Notes: a model not told the origin generated them from the letters alone. 64,000 nt of DNA from Brevundimonas sp. G8 (GCF_902506205.1 NZ_LR732816.1:1993604-2057603); one strand, 5' to 3'. Counted from the stretch's first letter, positions 26,254-34,819 are shown. Translations and numbers: made by a program.

Positions 26254-26258
26254 GGTGT

Positions 26259-27092
26259 TCAGCCTTCCGCCCGCGTCAGCAGCGCCTTAGCCTGCTCCAG
26301 ATGCAGCCGCTCGACCATCGCCCCGTCCACGCGGATCGCGCCCTGGCCTTCGACATCCGGCTGCGCAAAGGCCGCCACAACCGCGCGGGCCTGGGCGATC
26401 TCGGCGTCCGACGGCGAGAAGGCGGCGTTGGCCCCCGCGATTTGGGACGGATGGATCAAGCTCTTGCCGTCGAACCCGTACAGCCGCCCCTGCAATGCCT
26501 CGGCCGCCAGGCCGTCCGCATCGTCGATCCGGTTGAACACCCCGTCGATGGCCAGCAAGCCATTGGCCCGCGCGGCGGCGACCAGCATGGCCAGCCACGG
26601 CTTGAACGGTTCGCGATCCGGCGACGCTCCGGTCCCTAGCGCCTTGGCCAGGTCGTTGACCCCCAGCATCAGCCCATCCAGCGCCCCGTCTGCGGATGCG
26701 ATGTCGCCAAGCGCCATCAGGGCGCGCGGCGTCTCGATCATGGCCCACAGGGCGCAGCCCTTGCCCAGGCCGGCGGACAGGGCGTGGACCGCCTCGGGCG
26801 TCTCCACCTTGGGCGCGACCACCAGCGTGGCCCCCGCCGCCTTCATCGCCGCCAGATCGTCCAGGCCCCATTCGGTGTCCAAGCCATTGATCCGCACGCC
26901 CAGGCGCGGCCCGAACCCGCCTTCCCGAACCGCCTCGACGGCGGCGGCGCGCGCATCGGCCTTGGCCTGTGGCGCCACCGCATCCTCCAGGTCCAGCACG
27001 GCGACATCGCAATCCAGCGTCCGCGCCTTCTCGATCGCCCGCGCATTGGAGGCGGGCAGATAAAGGACGCTGCGGACCCGGTCGCTTCGCAT
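26259..27092 (-). CDS. CitE-like HpcH/HpaI aldolase family lyase
   Basis: A 277-residue TIM-barrel protein of the citrate lyase beta / malyl-CoA lyase group. It has RSVLYLPASNARAIEKA at the N-terminus (phosphopantetheine/CoA-binding loop), VLDLEDAV with the metal-linked Glu-Asp, a second acidic site MIETPRAL, and GFDGKSLIHPSQI near the C-terminus. It probably cleaves or hydrolyses a CoA thioester such as (S)-citramalyl-CoA or malyl-CoA; the exact substrate is unclear. The ATG overlaps the stop of the upstream SDR gene (TGATG). No citrate lyase alpha/gamma genes are near. Confidence 0.85.
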   Translation of the reverse strand: MRSDRVRSVLYLPASNARAIEKARTLDCDVAVLDLEDAVAPQAKADARAAAVEAVREGGFGPRLGVRINGLDTEWGLDDLAAMKAAGATLVVAPKVETPEAVHALSAGLGKGCALWAMIETPRALMALGDIASADGALDGLMLGVNDLAKALGTGASPDREPFKPWLAMLVAAARANGLLAIDGVFNRIDDADGLAAEALQGRLYGFDGKSLIHPSQIAGANAAFSPSDAEIAQARAVVAAFAQPDVEGQGAIRVDGAMVERLHLEQAKALLTRAEG

Positions 27093-27769
27093 CAGACGCG
27101 GCCCGTGACGGGGATCAGGGCGCCGGTCATGGCGCGGCTCTCGGGCGAAGCTAGAAACAGGATCACCGCCGCCAGATCGGCCGACGCGACCCAGGTCGCC
27201 GGATCGGCGTCGGGCATGTCCTTGCGGTTGGCGGGGGTGTCGATGATGGAGGGCAGGACGGCGTTGACGGTGACGCGGGTGGTCTTCAGCTCTTCCGCCA
27301 GCGCCTGGGTCAGGGCGTGGACCCCGGCCTTGGCGGCGCCATAAGGCCCCATGCCGGCGCCGACCTTCAGCGCGGCGGCCGATCCGACATTGACGATCCG
27401 TCCCTCGGGCGAGGCCTTCAGCGCGTCCAGTGCGGCGCGGCTTGCGTTGACGGCGGTGGTGACGTTCAGGGCGTACATCCGATCCCAGGTCGGTTCCGCG
27501 TCGTCGGTCGTCTGCCAGACGAAGCCGCCGGCGATGTTCAACAGGGCGTCCAGCCGCCCGAACCGGGCGATGACCGCATCGACGGCCCCTTGCGCCTGGC
27601 CCGCATCGGTCAGATCGACCCCGCCGACCTCCAGCACGCCCTGCGGCACAGGGTGGCCCGCGGCATGATCGATGACGGCGACCTGCCAGCCGGCCTTCAA
27701 CGCCGCCTCCAGCACCGCGCGGCCCAGGACGCCATGCCCGCCCGTGATTGCGACTGTCCGCTGTGTCAT
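27092..27769 (-). CDS. short-chain dehydrogenase/reductase
   Basis: A 225-residue classical SDR. It has a glycine-rich NAD(P) motif TGGHGVLG near the N-terminus, an NIAGG motif, the catalytic Ser in NVGSAAALK and the YxxxK pair in GPYGAAKAG. The start ATG at 27769 has a strong SD (GGAGGAACGG); two in-frame ATGs up to 27796 have weaker ones. It is translationally coupled to the CitE-like gene downstream, suggesting a shared hydroxyacyl pathway, but the substrate is unknown. Confidence 0.88.
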   Translation of the reverse strand: MTQRTVAITGGHGVLGRAVLEAALKAGWQVAVIDHAAGHPVPQGVLEVGGVDLTDAGQAQGAVDAVIARFGRLDALLNIAGGFVWQTTDDAEPTWDRMYALNVTTAVNASRAALDALKASPEGRIVNVGSAAALKVGAGMGPYGAAKAGVHALTQALAEELKTTRVTVNAVLPSIIDTPANRKDMPDADPATWVASADLAAVILFLASPESRAMTGALIPVTGRV

Positions 27770-27815
27770 CCGTTCCTCCATGTCGCCGGGGACCATAGAG
27801 CCGGGCGCGGCGCGA

Positions 27816-28313
27816 TCAACCTGCCGCGAAAACCTTCGCCATCAACCGTTCCAGCGCCGCCTGATCCTCGGTATCGAAGGCGGAGGGCGTCGTCGCATCC
27901 ACGTCCAGCACCGCGATCAGTGCGCCCGAGGCGTCCAGCACCGGAACCACGATCTCGCTGGCCGAGCGGCTGTCGCAGGCGATGTGACCCGGAAAGGCGT
28001 GAACGTCCTCGACCAACTGCGTCGTGCGCGTCGCCGCCGCCGTCCCGCACACCCCGCGCCCGAACGCGATCCGCAGACACCCCAGCGTCCCCTGATATGG
28101 CCCGACCACCAGCTCGTCCGCCTTGTCCGGCGCCACCACATAGAAGCCGGTCCAAAAGTAATGCGCGAACGCATCCGCCAGCATCGAGGCTGCGGTCGCC
28201 ATCCGCGCCGTCACGTTCGGCTCCCCCTCCAGCACGGCCAGGATTTCCTCCTCGACCTCCAGATAGCGCGCGGCCTTGTCCGAGGGACGATCGGTGCGAG
28301 CGACATAGGCCAT
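27816..28313 (-). CDS. msrC: free methionine-(R)-sulfoxide reductase (GAF domain)
   Basis: Reduces free Met-(R)-sulfoxide in the cytoplasm. The 165-residue single GAF domain has all three cysteines of the family: C79 (TLGCLRI), C89 (GRGVCGTA) and C113 (HIACDSRS, the catalytic/resolving pair region), plus the ending TTPSAFDTEDQAALERL. The start is taken at 28313 (MAYVARTDRP); a longer in-frame form begins at 28400 but its extra 29 residues look non-coding. Divergent from the lipoprotein gene at 28461. Confidence 0.9.
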   Translation of the reverse strand: MAYVARTDRPSDKAARYLEVEEEILAVLEGEPNVTARMATAASMLADAFAHYFWTGFYVVAPDKADELVVGPYQGTLGCLRIAFGRGVCGTAAATRTTQLVEDVHAFPGHIACDSRSASEIVVPVLDASGALIAVLDVDATTPSAFDTEDQAALERLMAKVFAAG

Positions 28314-28460
28314 GGGAGGACTCCGGGAGGGACAGGCTGGCGATATAGGCGAGCGCCCAGGCAAAGGGGAGGGGGCGACGCCATCGATCGATTTCGCCAC
28401 ACCGGGAACCCGTCGCGTCAGCCCCGTGTTGGCGGCTGGAAACCACGACGGAGCCGCACC

Positions 28461-28964
28461 GTGACATCGACCTCATCCAGATCACTCAGCCTGATGGCGA
28501 CGCTAATATTATCGGCCGCCACCGCCGCCTGTGGTCAGGAAACAAGCGCGCCGAACTCTGCAGCCGATCCTCCGCCGCAGCAGGCTCCGCTCGCACCGAC
28601 TTCATCCCCGACGCCCGCTCAGCCTCCGGCCAAGACTGATGCTGGCCATGAAGCGTCTGCATCCGCGCCCGCGCCGCCGGCCTCCTCGCGGCGCAAGTGC
28701 TATCTCGCCGTCGATGCCAAGGTCCTTGTCGATGAGCCGTGCCTGGTCTTTCCGTTCGGAGACGGCGGCTACACCCTGAACGCCTGGTCGGAGGGCAAGC
28801 CGAAGAACTCGCATTTCGCCGTTGTCGTCCTCAACGCCGACGGATCCGGGGCCGCGACCTGGAATGCCGATCCCGACGACGACAAGGCCGGCGATCCTCT
28901 GGGGACCGTCCGACTACGCGGCGATTGCTGGGTGAACGACCGGGCACGCATCTGCGTCAGCTGA
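28461..28964 (+). CDS. putative lipoprotein, Pro-rich linker with small C-terminal domain
   Basis: GTG start at 28461 with SD GGAG 7 bases upstream, chosen because it yields a lipoprotein signal peptide (MTSTSSRSLSLMATLILSAA, lipid-modified C24 in TAAC). Residues 25-70 are a Pro/Ala/Ser-rich spacer. Residues 72-167 form a small domain with four cysteines (RRKCYLAVD, DEPCLVF, RGDCWVN, ARICVS) that could form two disulfides in the periplasm. No known family was recognised. An internal ATG at 28494 would remove the basic part of the signal. Confidence 0.7.
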   Translation: MTSTSSRSLSLMATLILSAATAACGQETSAPNSAADPPPQQAPLAPTSSPTPAQPPAKTDAGHEASASAPAPPASSRRKCYLAVDAKVLVDEPCLVFPFGDGGYTLNAWSEGKPKNSHFAVVVLNADGSGAATWNADPDDDKAGDPLGTVRLRGDCWVNDRARICVS

Positions 28965-28991
28965 TCAACTTTTTACAGGAGGTGGTGTCGG

Positions 28992-29012
28992 GACCGTCTA
29001 AGACCGTCTTAG
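28992..29012. promoter_or_regulatory. tandem 10-bp repeat and palindrome, candidate operator
   Basis: GACCGTCTAA (28992-29001) is repeated directly as GACCGTCTTA (29002-29011). The junction also forms a palindrome CTAAGAC-C-GTCTTAG (28998-29012). It lies 21 bases before the start codon of the frameshifted exported-protein gene, where a repressor or activator could act. Confidence 0.45.
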
Positions 29013-29032
29013 TCGACCATGGGGAGAGGAAC

Positions 29033-29847
29033 ATGCGGATGATCAGCCGATGGGGTCTGGTGGCATTGGCGCTGGCGCTGAGCGCCCCGACACTGGCCGA
29101 GGCGCTGGATCAGGAGTGCGGGGATGTCGCCAGGATCGTGGACCGAGCCTACCCCAACGCCGTCGCGCAAGGCGAGCGCGCTGTGCGTGTAGGCAACCGC
29201 ACCCTGACGCTTCCCTCCGCGTCGTCCATTGATCCTCACGCCATGGTTTGTCGGCGCTGGCGTGGCCAGCCGGGCTGGTGTTGGTGGCCGTTCCGCTCAT
29301 CGCCGAGGTCGGATCAGACTCAACCACGGGCGATCTGGATATCCTAGTCGTCGATGAAGCCACCGGAACGCCGCGCCAACGTCGTCGCCTTGCCCATGCC
29401 ATGGATGACGACGCCGTTCGGATATCCAGCGTCGCGTTCGACACCGCCGCCTATCGCCTTGAGCCGGATCGACTGGCGTTCGGCGTGAGACGCGAATGGG
29501 CGGGGAGTTCACGTCCCAACCCGTTCCATGAGACGACGCTGTCCCTGTACGAGGTGCGAGGCGGCGGGCTTGCGCCCGTCCTCGAAAATCTGGTGGTCTT
29601 CCGCAGCGCCGGGGAATGGGATTTGTCCTGCGCCGGCCAGGCCGCCGTGACCGAGCGCATCCTGCGAATGATCCCCGGCCCGCATGGGCAGGACATTTCT
29701 GTGCTGGAGCGCCGGACACACAGCACTTCGAGCGAAACCAAGAGCGGAGAGTGCCGCACGGCAGACCGACCCGAGGCGCCCCGCACGATCCGCCTTCCAT
29801 TCGACGGTGAGCGGTACGTTGTGCCTCAAACTCTCAAGAGAGGCTGA
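29033..29847 (+). pseudogene. frameshifted exported protein gene of unknown function
   Basis: The ATG at 29033 has a strong SD (GGGGAGAGGA) and starts a signal peptide (MRMISRWGLVALALALSAPTLAEA). The first frame continues through HAMVCRRWRGQPG and stops at 29347. The sensible continuation, GLVLVAVPLIAEV...GDLDILVVDEATG...VAFDTAAYRLEPDRLAFGVR, is in another frame to 29847. Adding one C in the C-pair at 29270-29271 joins the frames cleanly (QPG then LVLVAVPL), giving about 271 residues. This is either a real one-base deletion or a sequencing/assembly error. The gene lies directly left of the island. Confidence 0.75.
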
Positions 29848-29911
29848 CCGAGTGCAGCAAGCGCCAAGCTCGAACGTTCCTGGCGCAACCGAAGTGGTCT
29901 CAACACAGGGA

Positions 29912-29939
29912 TTGTCGGCACCGCCTAAAAGTGGCTCAA
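29912..29939. repeat. left terminal inverted repeat of the island
   Basis: The 28-base sequence starting TTGTCGGCACC and ending AAGTGGCTCAA matches the reverse complement of 37089-37116 at 24 of 28 positions. The 19-bp subunit 29920-29938 corresponds to the right-end units, offset 7 bases from the TGTCGG end on both sides. A weaker partial copy (ACCACTTAG) occurs at 29974-29982. The pentamer GGGAT (29908-29912) precedes the TGTC end. The gene-free stretch 29848-30273 contains this end and otherwise lower-GC sequence with no gene I can support. Confidence 0.8.
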
Positions 29940-30273
29940 CCAATCCCTGAAAAACCGCTCAATTTCTTTGACTACCACTTAGTCAACCACTCAACGGTGC
30001 CTCAGTCGCATCTTGCATCGTTTCACGGCGCTAAGGCCTAACATTAAGCGCTTAGCATGTGCCACTCGCCAAACTCTGCGGCAGAGCCCCGCTGCTGACC
30101 TGCCATTTCGTGCGCTTGGTGAACTGAGAGGTGTAAAGCAAAAATCACCCTAATGCTGTCAGACGCTCGACTGGTCAGGATGGAGCGCAATGCAATCTGA
30201 TCACCCACCGCCCAACATGCCAAAATGCAGGTTAAGGTTGTGTTGGGGGCGGATTGTGGGCATACAGATATTC

Positions 30274-30660
30274 ATGCCCGATTTAAGTTCGCGGATTCCT
30301 CATGTCGTAGATAGAGCCGTCGGGGCTCGCGTCGTTACTCGCAGGCTCGCGCTTGGCATCAGCCAGAAGGTGCTCGCGCAGGACATCGGAGTGAGCTTCC
30401 AGCAGGTTCAAAAGTACGAGAGCGGGAAAAATCGGATATCGTCGTCTAGGCTTTCGAAGATTGCCGCCGCTCTCGATGCGCCGATGATCTATTTCTTTGA
30501 AGGTCTTCCGACCGGCGCCGACACCCATATCGACCAACCAGTCGTCACGCCTTGGGCGAACGAACTGATCACGCTGGAGTCGAACCTTCCTGCTAGCGCA
30601 CGCAAGCTTATACTGAAAATGGCCCGGCAGCTCGCAACGCCAGACTTTACTGCAGGCTAG
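30274..30660 (+). CDS. XRE-family helix-turn-helix regulator
   Basis: A 128-residue DNA-binding protein with an N-terminal HTH (about 10-68): VGARVVTRRLALGISQKVLAQDIGVSFQQVQKYESGKNRIS, followed by SSRLSKIAAALD and a C-terminal helical tail (TLESNLPASARKLILKMARQ). This matches the alphaproteobacterial XRE type in which the HTH is followed by a sensor-less tail. The ATG at 30274 is taken although the SD is weak; the frame is open to 30190. GC is visibly lower than the host average. It ends convergently on the TadG-like gene with shared CTAG stops. It may regulate island genes. Confidence 0.85.
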   Translation: MPDLSSRIPHVVDRAVGARVVTRRLALGISQKVLAQDIGVSFQQVQKYESGKNRISSSRLSKIAAALDAPMIYFFEGLPTGADTHIDQPVVTPWANELITLESNLPASARKLILKMARQLATPDFTAG

Positions 30661-32282
30661 CCCACGAGACGGGGAGGCGCTCTGCCGGTGTCCGGGCAGG
30701 ACAGACCGAGAACCGAGATGTCAGCCTCACCAAGCTTGAGCCCCAAAACGTCGAGGATGGGCGAGATCGCGCCGTCCAGCACCGGCCCCAACGGGGCGAG
30801 GAGATTGCCGACGGCCGATGCAAGGCCGCCAAGTGGCAGGCCGATCACGTCGAGTTCGAGACGCTGCAGGAGAGTGGTCACGAGGCCTGTCGCCAAGTTC
30901 CGGCTCTTCACGGTCTTGATCCGTCGTTGGGCGATATCGTCGGCGCTGAAGACAATGGACTGGGGCGCGACGTCCGCAACCTCGATGTCCGCCTTGCCCT
31001 TCACCGTCACCACCCCCAGCACGGCGGCGAGGGTCGCCTTGACCGGTACGACAGGCGTCTGGAAATCGTCCAGGCGCGTTTCGTCCACCGCACCCACCAT
31101 GGCGCGCGCCAGACCTGGCCGTGCCAAGACGCGCACGGAGCGCGCCGGCGTGCAGCTCAGCCTTTCGAGCCGGGCTTCGGCGGGCGCCAGTTCGATCAGG
31201 ATCGGCAGATTGATCTGGGCCAGACCTGACAATGACTGCGCCGTTCGCGTCCGAAGGTAGAGCCGCGCCTGGGCCGTGCGCAGGACGGGGTCGCCGCGCG
31301 CGGTGACGGCGATCCAAGGCGAGGTGTTCGGACGCTCGCCAATCGCCAGCGTCGCCTTGAGATCCGCGACGCCGGCCTGGGCGCCGAGCTTGAGATCGAT
31401 CTGCCGGTCGCCGCCTGCGATTTCCGCGATGGCCATGACGAGATCCAGCGCGCTGACTTGGGCGTCCAAGCCTTCCCGCAGTCCCTGCCGGGCGTCGACC
31501 TCGGCGCCGATCAGGCGATCGACCTTGAGGTCCAGGCCGGCCGCCGCCGCAGTCAACCGTCCCAAGGCGCCGCCGTCGCGTCCGCCCGCCAGCGCCTTCA
31601 CCACGCCGAGCGCGTCTCCGGCGTCCACTTGCGTCGCCAGAAGATGATCGTAGTCGCCCACGGTCACGCCCGCCTTGGTCGCCAGGGCGTCCGAGAACTG
31701 AAGCAGATTGACGTCCAGATCCGCCAGGGCGCGGTAATCCATCACGCTCAACGAGACCTGGCTGCCCAGCAGACCGCTCAGCACCTGATTGGCGACCCCT
31801 CCATCCAGCCTCGCCAGTCGCGAGCCGAGGCTGATCATCGCCTTCGGCGTCTGCGGCGCAGCAGCCGTCGCCTGGCGGGTGACCAGCACCTCGTCGCGGC
31901 CGAGTAGCCAGCGGCTGAAATAAACCGGCGCCTTGGCGGTGACCGTCACGCGCGCGGCGTCGATCTCGGATGCGCCGGCTTCGAAGCGGTCGGCCGGCTT
32001 TCGTGCAGGATCAGGCACATACCGGCCTGTTTCAGTCCCGATCACGCGGACGTTGGTGAGATTGAGGGCGACCGTCGTCCTGGCGGCCGCGTCGGCGCCA
32101 TCAAGGCGCTGTGCGGCGGCCAGGGCCGCAAGATCTGCCGCCCCCTGCACCTTGCGTGCATGCAGGGCCAAGGCGCCGAGATCGACGGCGATCGCGGCCG
32201 CCAGACAGGCGAGGGCTGCACCAAATGCGCTGATGACGGCGACGCCGCCGTGCGCGTTCGCCCAGATCGATCGACGGTCCAT
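30657..32282 (-). CDS. tadG: TadG-like protein (Tad pilus-associated, large)
   Basis: A 541-residue protein with the TadG-N layout. The N-terminal segment MDRRSIWANAHGGVAVISAFGAALACLAAAIAVDLG provides a charged start, a GGVAVI motif and one membrane helix (about 13-38). It is followed by ARKVQGAADLAALAAAQRL, which resembles the pseudopilin-like helix. The large remainder is exported, with strand-rich regions and few cysteines. Members help assemble or decorate Flp/Tad pili. The start lies 2 bases past the tadE stop, so the two are cotranscribed. No tadA, tadB, tadC, cpaB or flp genes are near, so this is an orphan pair inside the island. Confidence 0.75.
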   Translation of the reverse strand: MDRRSIWANAHGGVAVISAFGAALACLAAAIAVDLGALALHARKVQGAADLAALAAAQRLDGADAAARTTVALNLTNVRVIGTETGRYVPDPARKPADRFEAGASEIDAARVTVTAKAPVYFSRWLLGRDEVLVTRQATAAAPQTPKAMISLGSRLARLDGGVANQVLSGLLGSQVSLSVMDYRALADLDVNLLQFSDALATKAGVTVGDYDHLLATQVDAGDALGVVKALAGGRDGGALGRLTAAAAGLDLKVDRLIGAEVDARQGLREGLDAQVSALDLVMAIAEIAGGDRQIDLKLGAQAGVADLKATLAIGERPNTSPWIAVTARGDPVLRTAQARLYLRTRTAQSLSGLAQINLPILIELAPAEARLERLSCTPARSVRVLARPGLARAMVGAVDETRLDDFQTPVVPVKATLAAVLGVVTVKGKADIEVADVAPQSIVFSADDIAQRRIKTVKSRNLATGLVTTLLQRLELDVIGLPLGGLASAVGNLLAPLGPVLDGAISPILDVLGLKLGEADISVLGLSCPDTGRAPPRLVG

Positions 32283-32283
32283 G

Positions 32284-32694
32284 TCAGGGCGTTCCGATCT
32301 GGATGGCGGCCGAGCGGGCGATCCTCTTCGGCGGCTGCGGGAGAAAACCGCCGATAAGAAGCAGGGGATGGTTACTCAGGTCATAGGCGACGACGACCCG
32401 GAGCGCGGACTGGTCGATGCGCACTTCCGAGGACAGTCGCTCCGCCTGAAGGCCCATATCGCGTCCACGGGATTGGACCACCGCCTGCGCTAGGCGTGAT
32501 CGTTCGGCCGCATCAAGGCCCGCGATGCCCGCGCGGGCGCCTTCGGCCGCCAGAGACTGAACCGACTGAGCGCTCAGGAACCAGAACCCGTAGACGACGA
32601 TGGCGATCAGAATGGCGAGGAACAGAGGCCCCACGAGCGCGAACTCGACAGCAGCGGAGCCTTCACGGGACGGACGACGGGCGGATCGGATCAT
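32284..32694 (-). CDS. tadE: TadE-like pseudopilin
   Basis: A 136-residue protein with the TadE/pseudopilin signature: a short basic leader (MIRSARRPSREGSAAVEFALVGP) with a Gly before the hydrophobic helix and the key Glu at position 5 of that helix (SAAVEFAL), then a helix to about residue 42 and a small extracellular domain. TadE proteins are processed by a CpaA-type prepilin peptidase and act with TadF/TadG in Tad pilus or related secretion. It is immediately upstream of the tadG-like gene. The 187-base upstream gap to 32881 holds no gene I can support, only a CCTAGGTTA segment (32713-32721). Confidence 0.82.
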   Translation of the reverse strand: MIRSARRPSREGSAAVEFALVGPLFLAILIAIVVYGFWFLSAQSVQSLAAEGARAGIAGLDAAERSRLAQAVVQSRGRDMGLQAERLSSEVRIDQSALRVVVAYDLSNHPLLLIGGFLPQPPKRIARSAAIQIGTP

Positions 32695-32881
32695 CGGCGC
32701 ATTTCCTACACGCCTAGGTTATCTCATAGACTCGTATAACGAGTCGTTACGCTTTCAGGTTGCAATCCATGTCCGCTTCGATCCCGGTTCAAACTGACGA
32801 CGCGGAGGGCTGATGGGCAGCAGTTCCCCAACCGCGGGGACACTCCAAGGCAAAGCGGTTTCGCCTGCCCGGCGCCGCCCC

Positions 32882-33208
32882 TCACCCGTGATCCTGCTCG
32901 ATATGGGCGACGACGGCTTCAAGGTCCTGCTTGAGATCCTGATCTTCGGGCTCCTCCACATTGTAGCGCCACATTTCGACGGCCTCGAGCACCTCCGCGT
33001 GGTCAGCAGCATTCAACCATGTGAGTCGTAAGGGCGGCAGCACCGCGTCGAACTGCGGGTAGCACCCTCTGAACGCCTCGAGATTGGCGGCGTACAGGGA
33101 TTGCGCCAGCCCTTCCGGCGTTTGACCCGGAGAGAGGCTGACGGCTCGCGTCTGCGCATCGGTGGCGATCAGGCTGTACGCCCTCGAGTCCAAAATCGTG
33201 ACCGACAT
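32882..33208 (-). CDS. hypothetical 108-residue protein
   Basis: A soluble acidic protein (MSVTILDSRAYSLIATDAQ...), rich in Leu/Ala/Asp/Glu, with one Cys and a C-terminal acidic helix (EEPEDQDLKQDLEAVVAHIEQDHG). No family recognised. It starts 3 bases after the stop of the next gene upstream (33211) and is probably cotranscribed with it. An accessory island gene; function unknown. Confidence 0.6.
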   Translation of the reverse strand: MSVTILDSRAYSLIATDAQTRAVSLSPGQTPEGLAQSLYAANLEAFRGCYPQFDAVLPPLRLTWLNAADHAEVLEAVEMWRYNVEEPEDQDLKQDLEAVVAHIEQDHG

Positions 33209-33210
33209 GG

Positions 33211-33480
33211 TCAGCCGACGGCGCGAAGGGCGGGTGTCGCCTGGCTCTCGATCCAGTTGATGACCCGTCCGACGGCCTGGACGTCCAGTTCGTCCGGGCG
33301 GCCGCCATGCCGCAGGTTCTCCAGAGCTGTCGCCAACACCATTCCGGCGTCCTCTGATCCCAAGGGTCTGTGTTTCAGAATGATCAACTCGAGGCGTTCG
33401 AGGTGATCGCTGTCGTCTGTTTCGACGGCGTCTCGCCGCGCCGCAAAGGCGGCGCCGATCATTTGAATTCTGGCAGCCAT
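33211..33480 (-). CDS. hypothetical 89-residue protein
   Basis: Start chosen at ATG 33480 (MAARIQMIGAAFAARRDAVE), preceded by a very strong SD (AAAGGGGGAGGG); the frame is open 17 codons further. The protein is soluble and helical with ERLELIILKHRPLGSEDAGMVLATALENLRHGG. No known family is recognised. It is the first gene of a two-gene unit with the 108-residue gene. An inverted repeat GTTTAGG-TTGCT-CCTAAAC (33534-33552) lies 54 bases upstream and could be its operator. Confidence 0.6.
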   Translation of the reverse strand: MAARIQMIGAAFAARRDAVETDDSDHLERLELIILKHRPLGSEDAGMVLATALENLRHGGRPDELDVQAVGRVINWIESQATPALRAVG

Positions 33481-33533
33481 CAGGCCCTCCCCCTTTAAAA
33501 CAGCCAAGAGATGTATGGATCTACTTTCCACAG

Positions 33534-33552
33534 GTTTAGGTTGCTCCTAAAC
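33534..33552. promoter_or_regulatory. inverted repeat, candidate operator
   Basis: GTTTAGG (33534-33540) and CCTAAAC (33546-33552) flank TTGCT. It lies in the 257-base gap 33481-33737, upstream of the leftward pair of hypothetical genes. It could bind one of the island XRE proteins. No gene is supported in the rest of this gap. Confidence 0.35.
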
Positions 33553-33737
33553 GGTTAATGCTCTCTTTAAGCGCGGGGCTTGGGGGGGTGGCCCCGGACG
33601 TCTTCGCCGTCCGACTGATCGCCTGGAAGCTCACACGATTGGCGACTGCGGTACGGGCAACCCCGACGTCGTTACAAAACCGCTTGTCGATCGCTTACCC
33701 GCCACCCAATAAGACGGCGGCGCGCGAGACGATGGGC

Positions 33738-34772
33738 TTAGCGCCGGCCTACCGATCGGGGCAACAGGTCGCGATCGACGAAGCTGACGACCTTGGTCCC
33801 GGCGACGACCAGATGATCGATCAGGTTGATGTCGAGGGCTGCGGCGGCGCGACCGATCTGCGCGGTGATGTCGAGGTCCGACTTGGAGATAACGTCACTG
33901 CCCGAGGGATGATTGTGCACGAGAATCAGACCGCTGGCGGATAGCTCGAGGGCTCGTCGAACGACCTCCCGACTGTAGACAGGCGCGTGAGCGACCGTGC
34001 CCTCCGCCAAGGTCTCCAGAGCAATCAGTTGGTGCGCCTGGTCAAGGAAGAGGACTAGGAACTTCTCGCGGGGCTCCGACGCCAGGAGGGCGCGAAGATA
34101 GGTACGCAACGACGACGCATTGGCCAGAACGGGTCTGGCGGCGATGTCCGTAAAAAGGATGCGACGCCCGAGTTCCCGGGCCAGCTTCAGGTGAAGGGCG
34201 GCGGAGGACGAGACGCTGCGCGACGTCGTGCTCTGCGCGTTCGGCACGATCTGCTGAAGGCTCGGCAGAGACGCCGACAACACCCCGCCAAGATGTCCGA
34301 ATCGGTGAAGCAGATGATCTGCGCGATCGGCGGAATCGGCGTCGAGCGTGCCGTGATACAGAAACAGGGTGAGAAGCTCGGCGTCGGTGAGGATCTCAAG
34401 CCCCTGCGCCATGGCGCGCTGTTCGAGGGGATGGTCGCCGATGGCCGTCACGTCCCGTCCCTGGACAAACAGGCCGGACACCGCCCCGTGAGAATCCCGC
34501 ATCGGCTCGTAGGAAATGTCCAGACGGCGTTTGGCGGGCTGACCTTCCGGCGCGTCGTCGAACCTAGCCGGCTTGTCTCGCATAAAGACCGGCTCGCCGG
34601 TCATAAAGGCTTTACGCGGCGCGTCGGCGAAACCCTGGTCGTTCAACTCAGGGAAGACGTCCGCCCGCGCCTTGCCGATGAGCCCCCGGTCGCCGAAGGC
34701 CTCGCGATGCGCGGCATTGACGAACTCGAAGATGTGGTCCGGACCGCGAAGCACCGCGATGAAACTTTTCAT
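33738..34772 (-). CDS. PAS domain fused to RadC (JAB/MPN) protein
   Basis: A two-domain protein of 344 residues from ATG 34772 (365 if a TTG at 34835 is used; the ATG has GGAG upstream and begins the PAS fold directly). Residues about 5-110 are a PAS_4-type sensor domain (AVLRGPDHIFEFVNAAHREAFGD, GKARADVFPEL, SYEPMRDSHGAVSGLFVQGRDVT). Residues about 115-344 are a complete RadC-like protein: a helix-hairpin-helix-like region (LTDAELLTLFL) and the JAMM metal site H286-x-H288-x10-D299 (VHNHPSGSDVISKSD). RadC proteins are often tied to mobile DNA; their activity is still unclear. The fusion suggests ligand- or redox-controlled activity. Cytoplasmic. Confidence 0.82.
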   Translation of the reverse strand: MKSFIAVLRGPDHIFEFVNAAHREAFGDRGLIGKARADVFPELNDQGFADAPRKAFMTGEPVFMRDKPARFDDAPEGQPAKRRLDISYEPMRDSHGAVSGLFVQGRDVTAIGDHPLEQRAMAQGLEILTDAELLTLFLYHGTLDADSADRADHLLHRFGHLGGVLSASLPSLQQIVPNAQSTTSRSVSSSAALHLKLARELGRRILFTDIAARPVLANASSLRTYLRALLASEPREKFLVLFLDQAHQLIALETLAEGTVAHAPVYSREVVRRALELSASGLILVHNHPSGSDVISKSDLDITAQIGRAAAALDINLIDHLVVAGTKVVSFVDRDLLPRSVGRR

Positions 34773-34819
34773 GCTCGCCGCCGCTCCGCAATTTCTGCGT
34801 CGCACAAAGCTCGCCTCGA

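Noticed and set aside
29893..29912. Additional outer end unit left of the island (GAAGTGGTCTCAA)
   Set aside because: It resembles the end subunit with one inserted base, but it is a single imperfect match outside the paired ends and may be chance.
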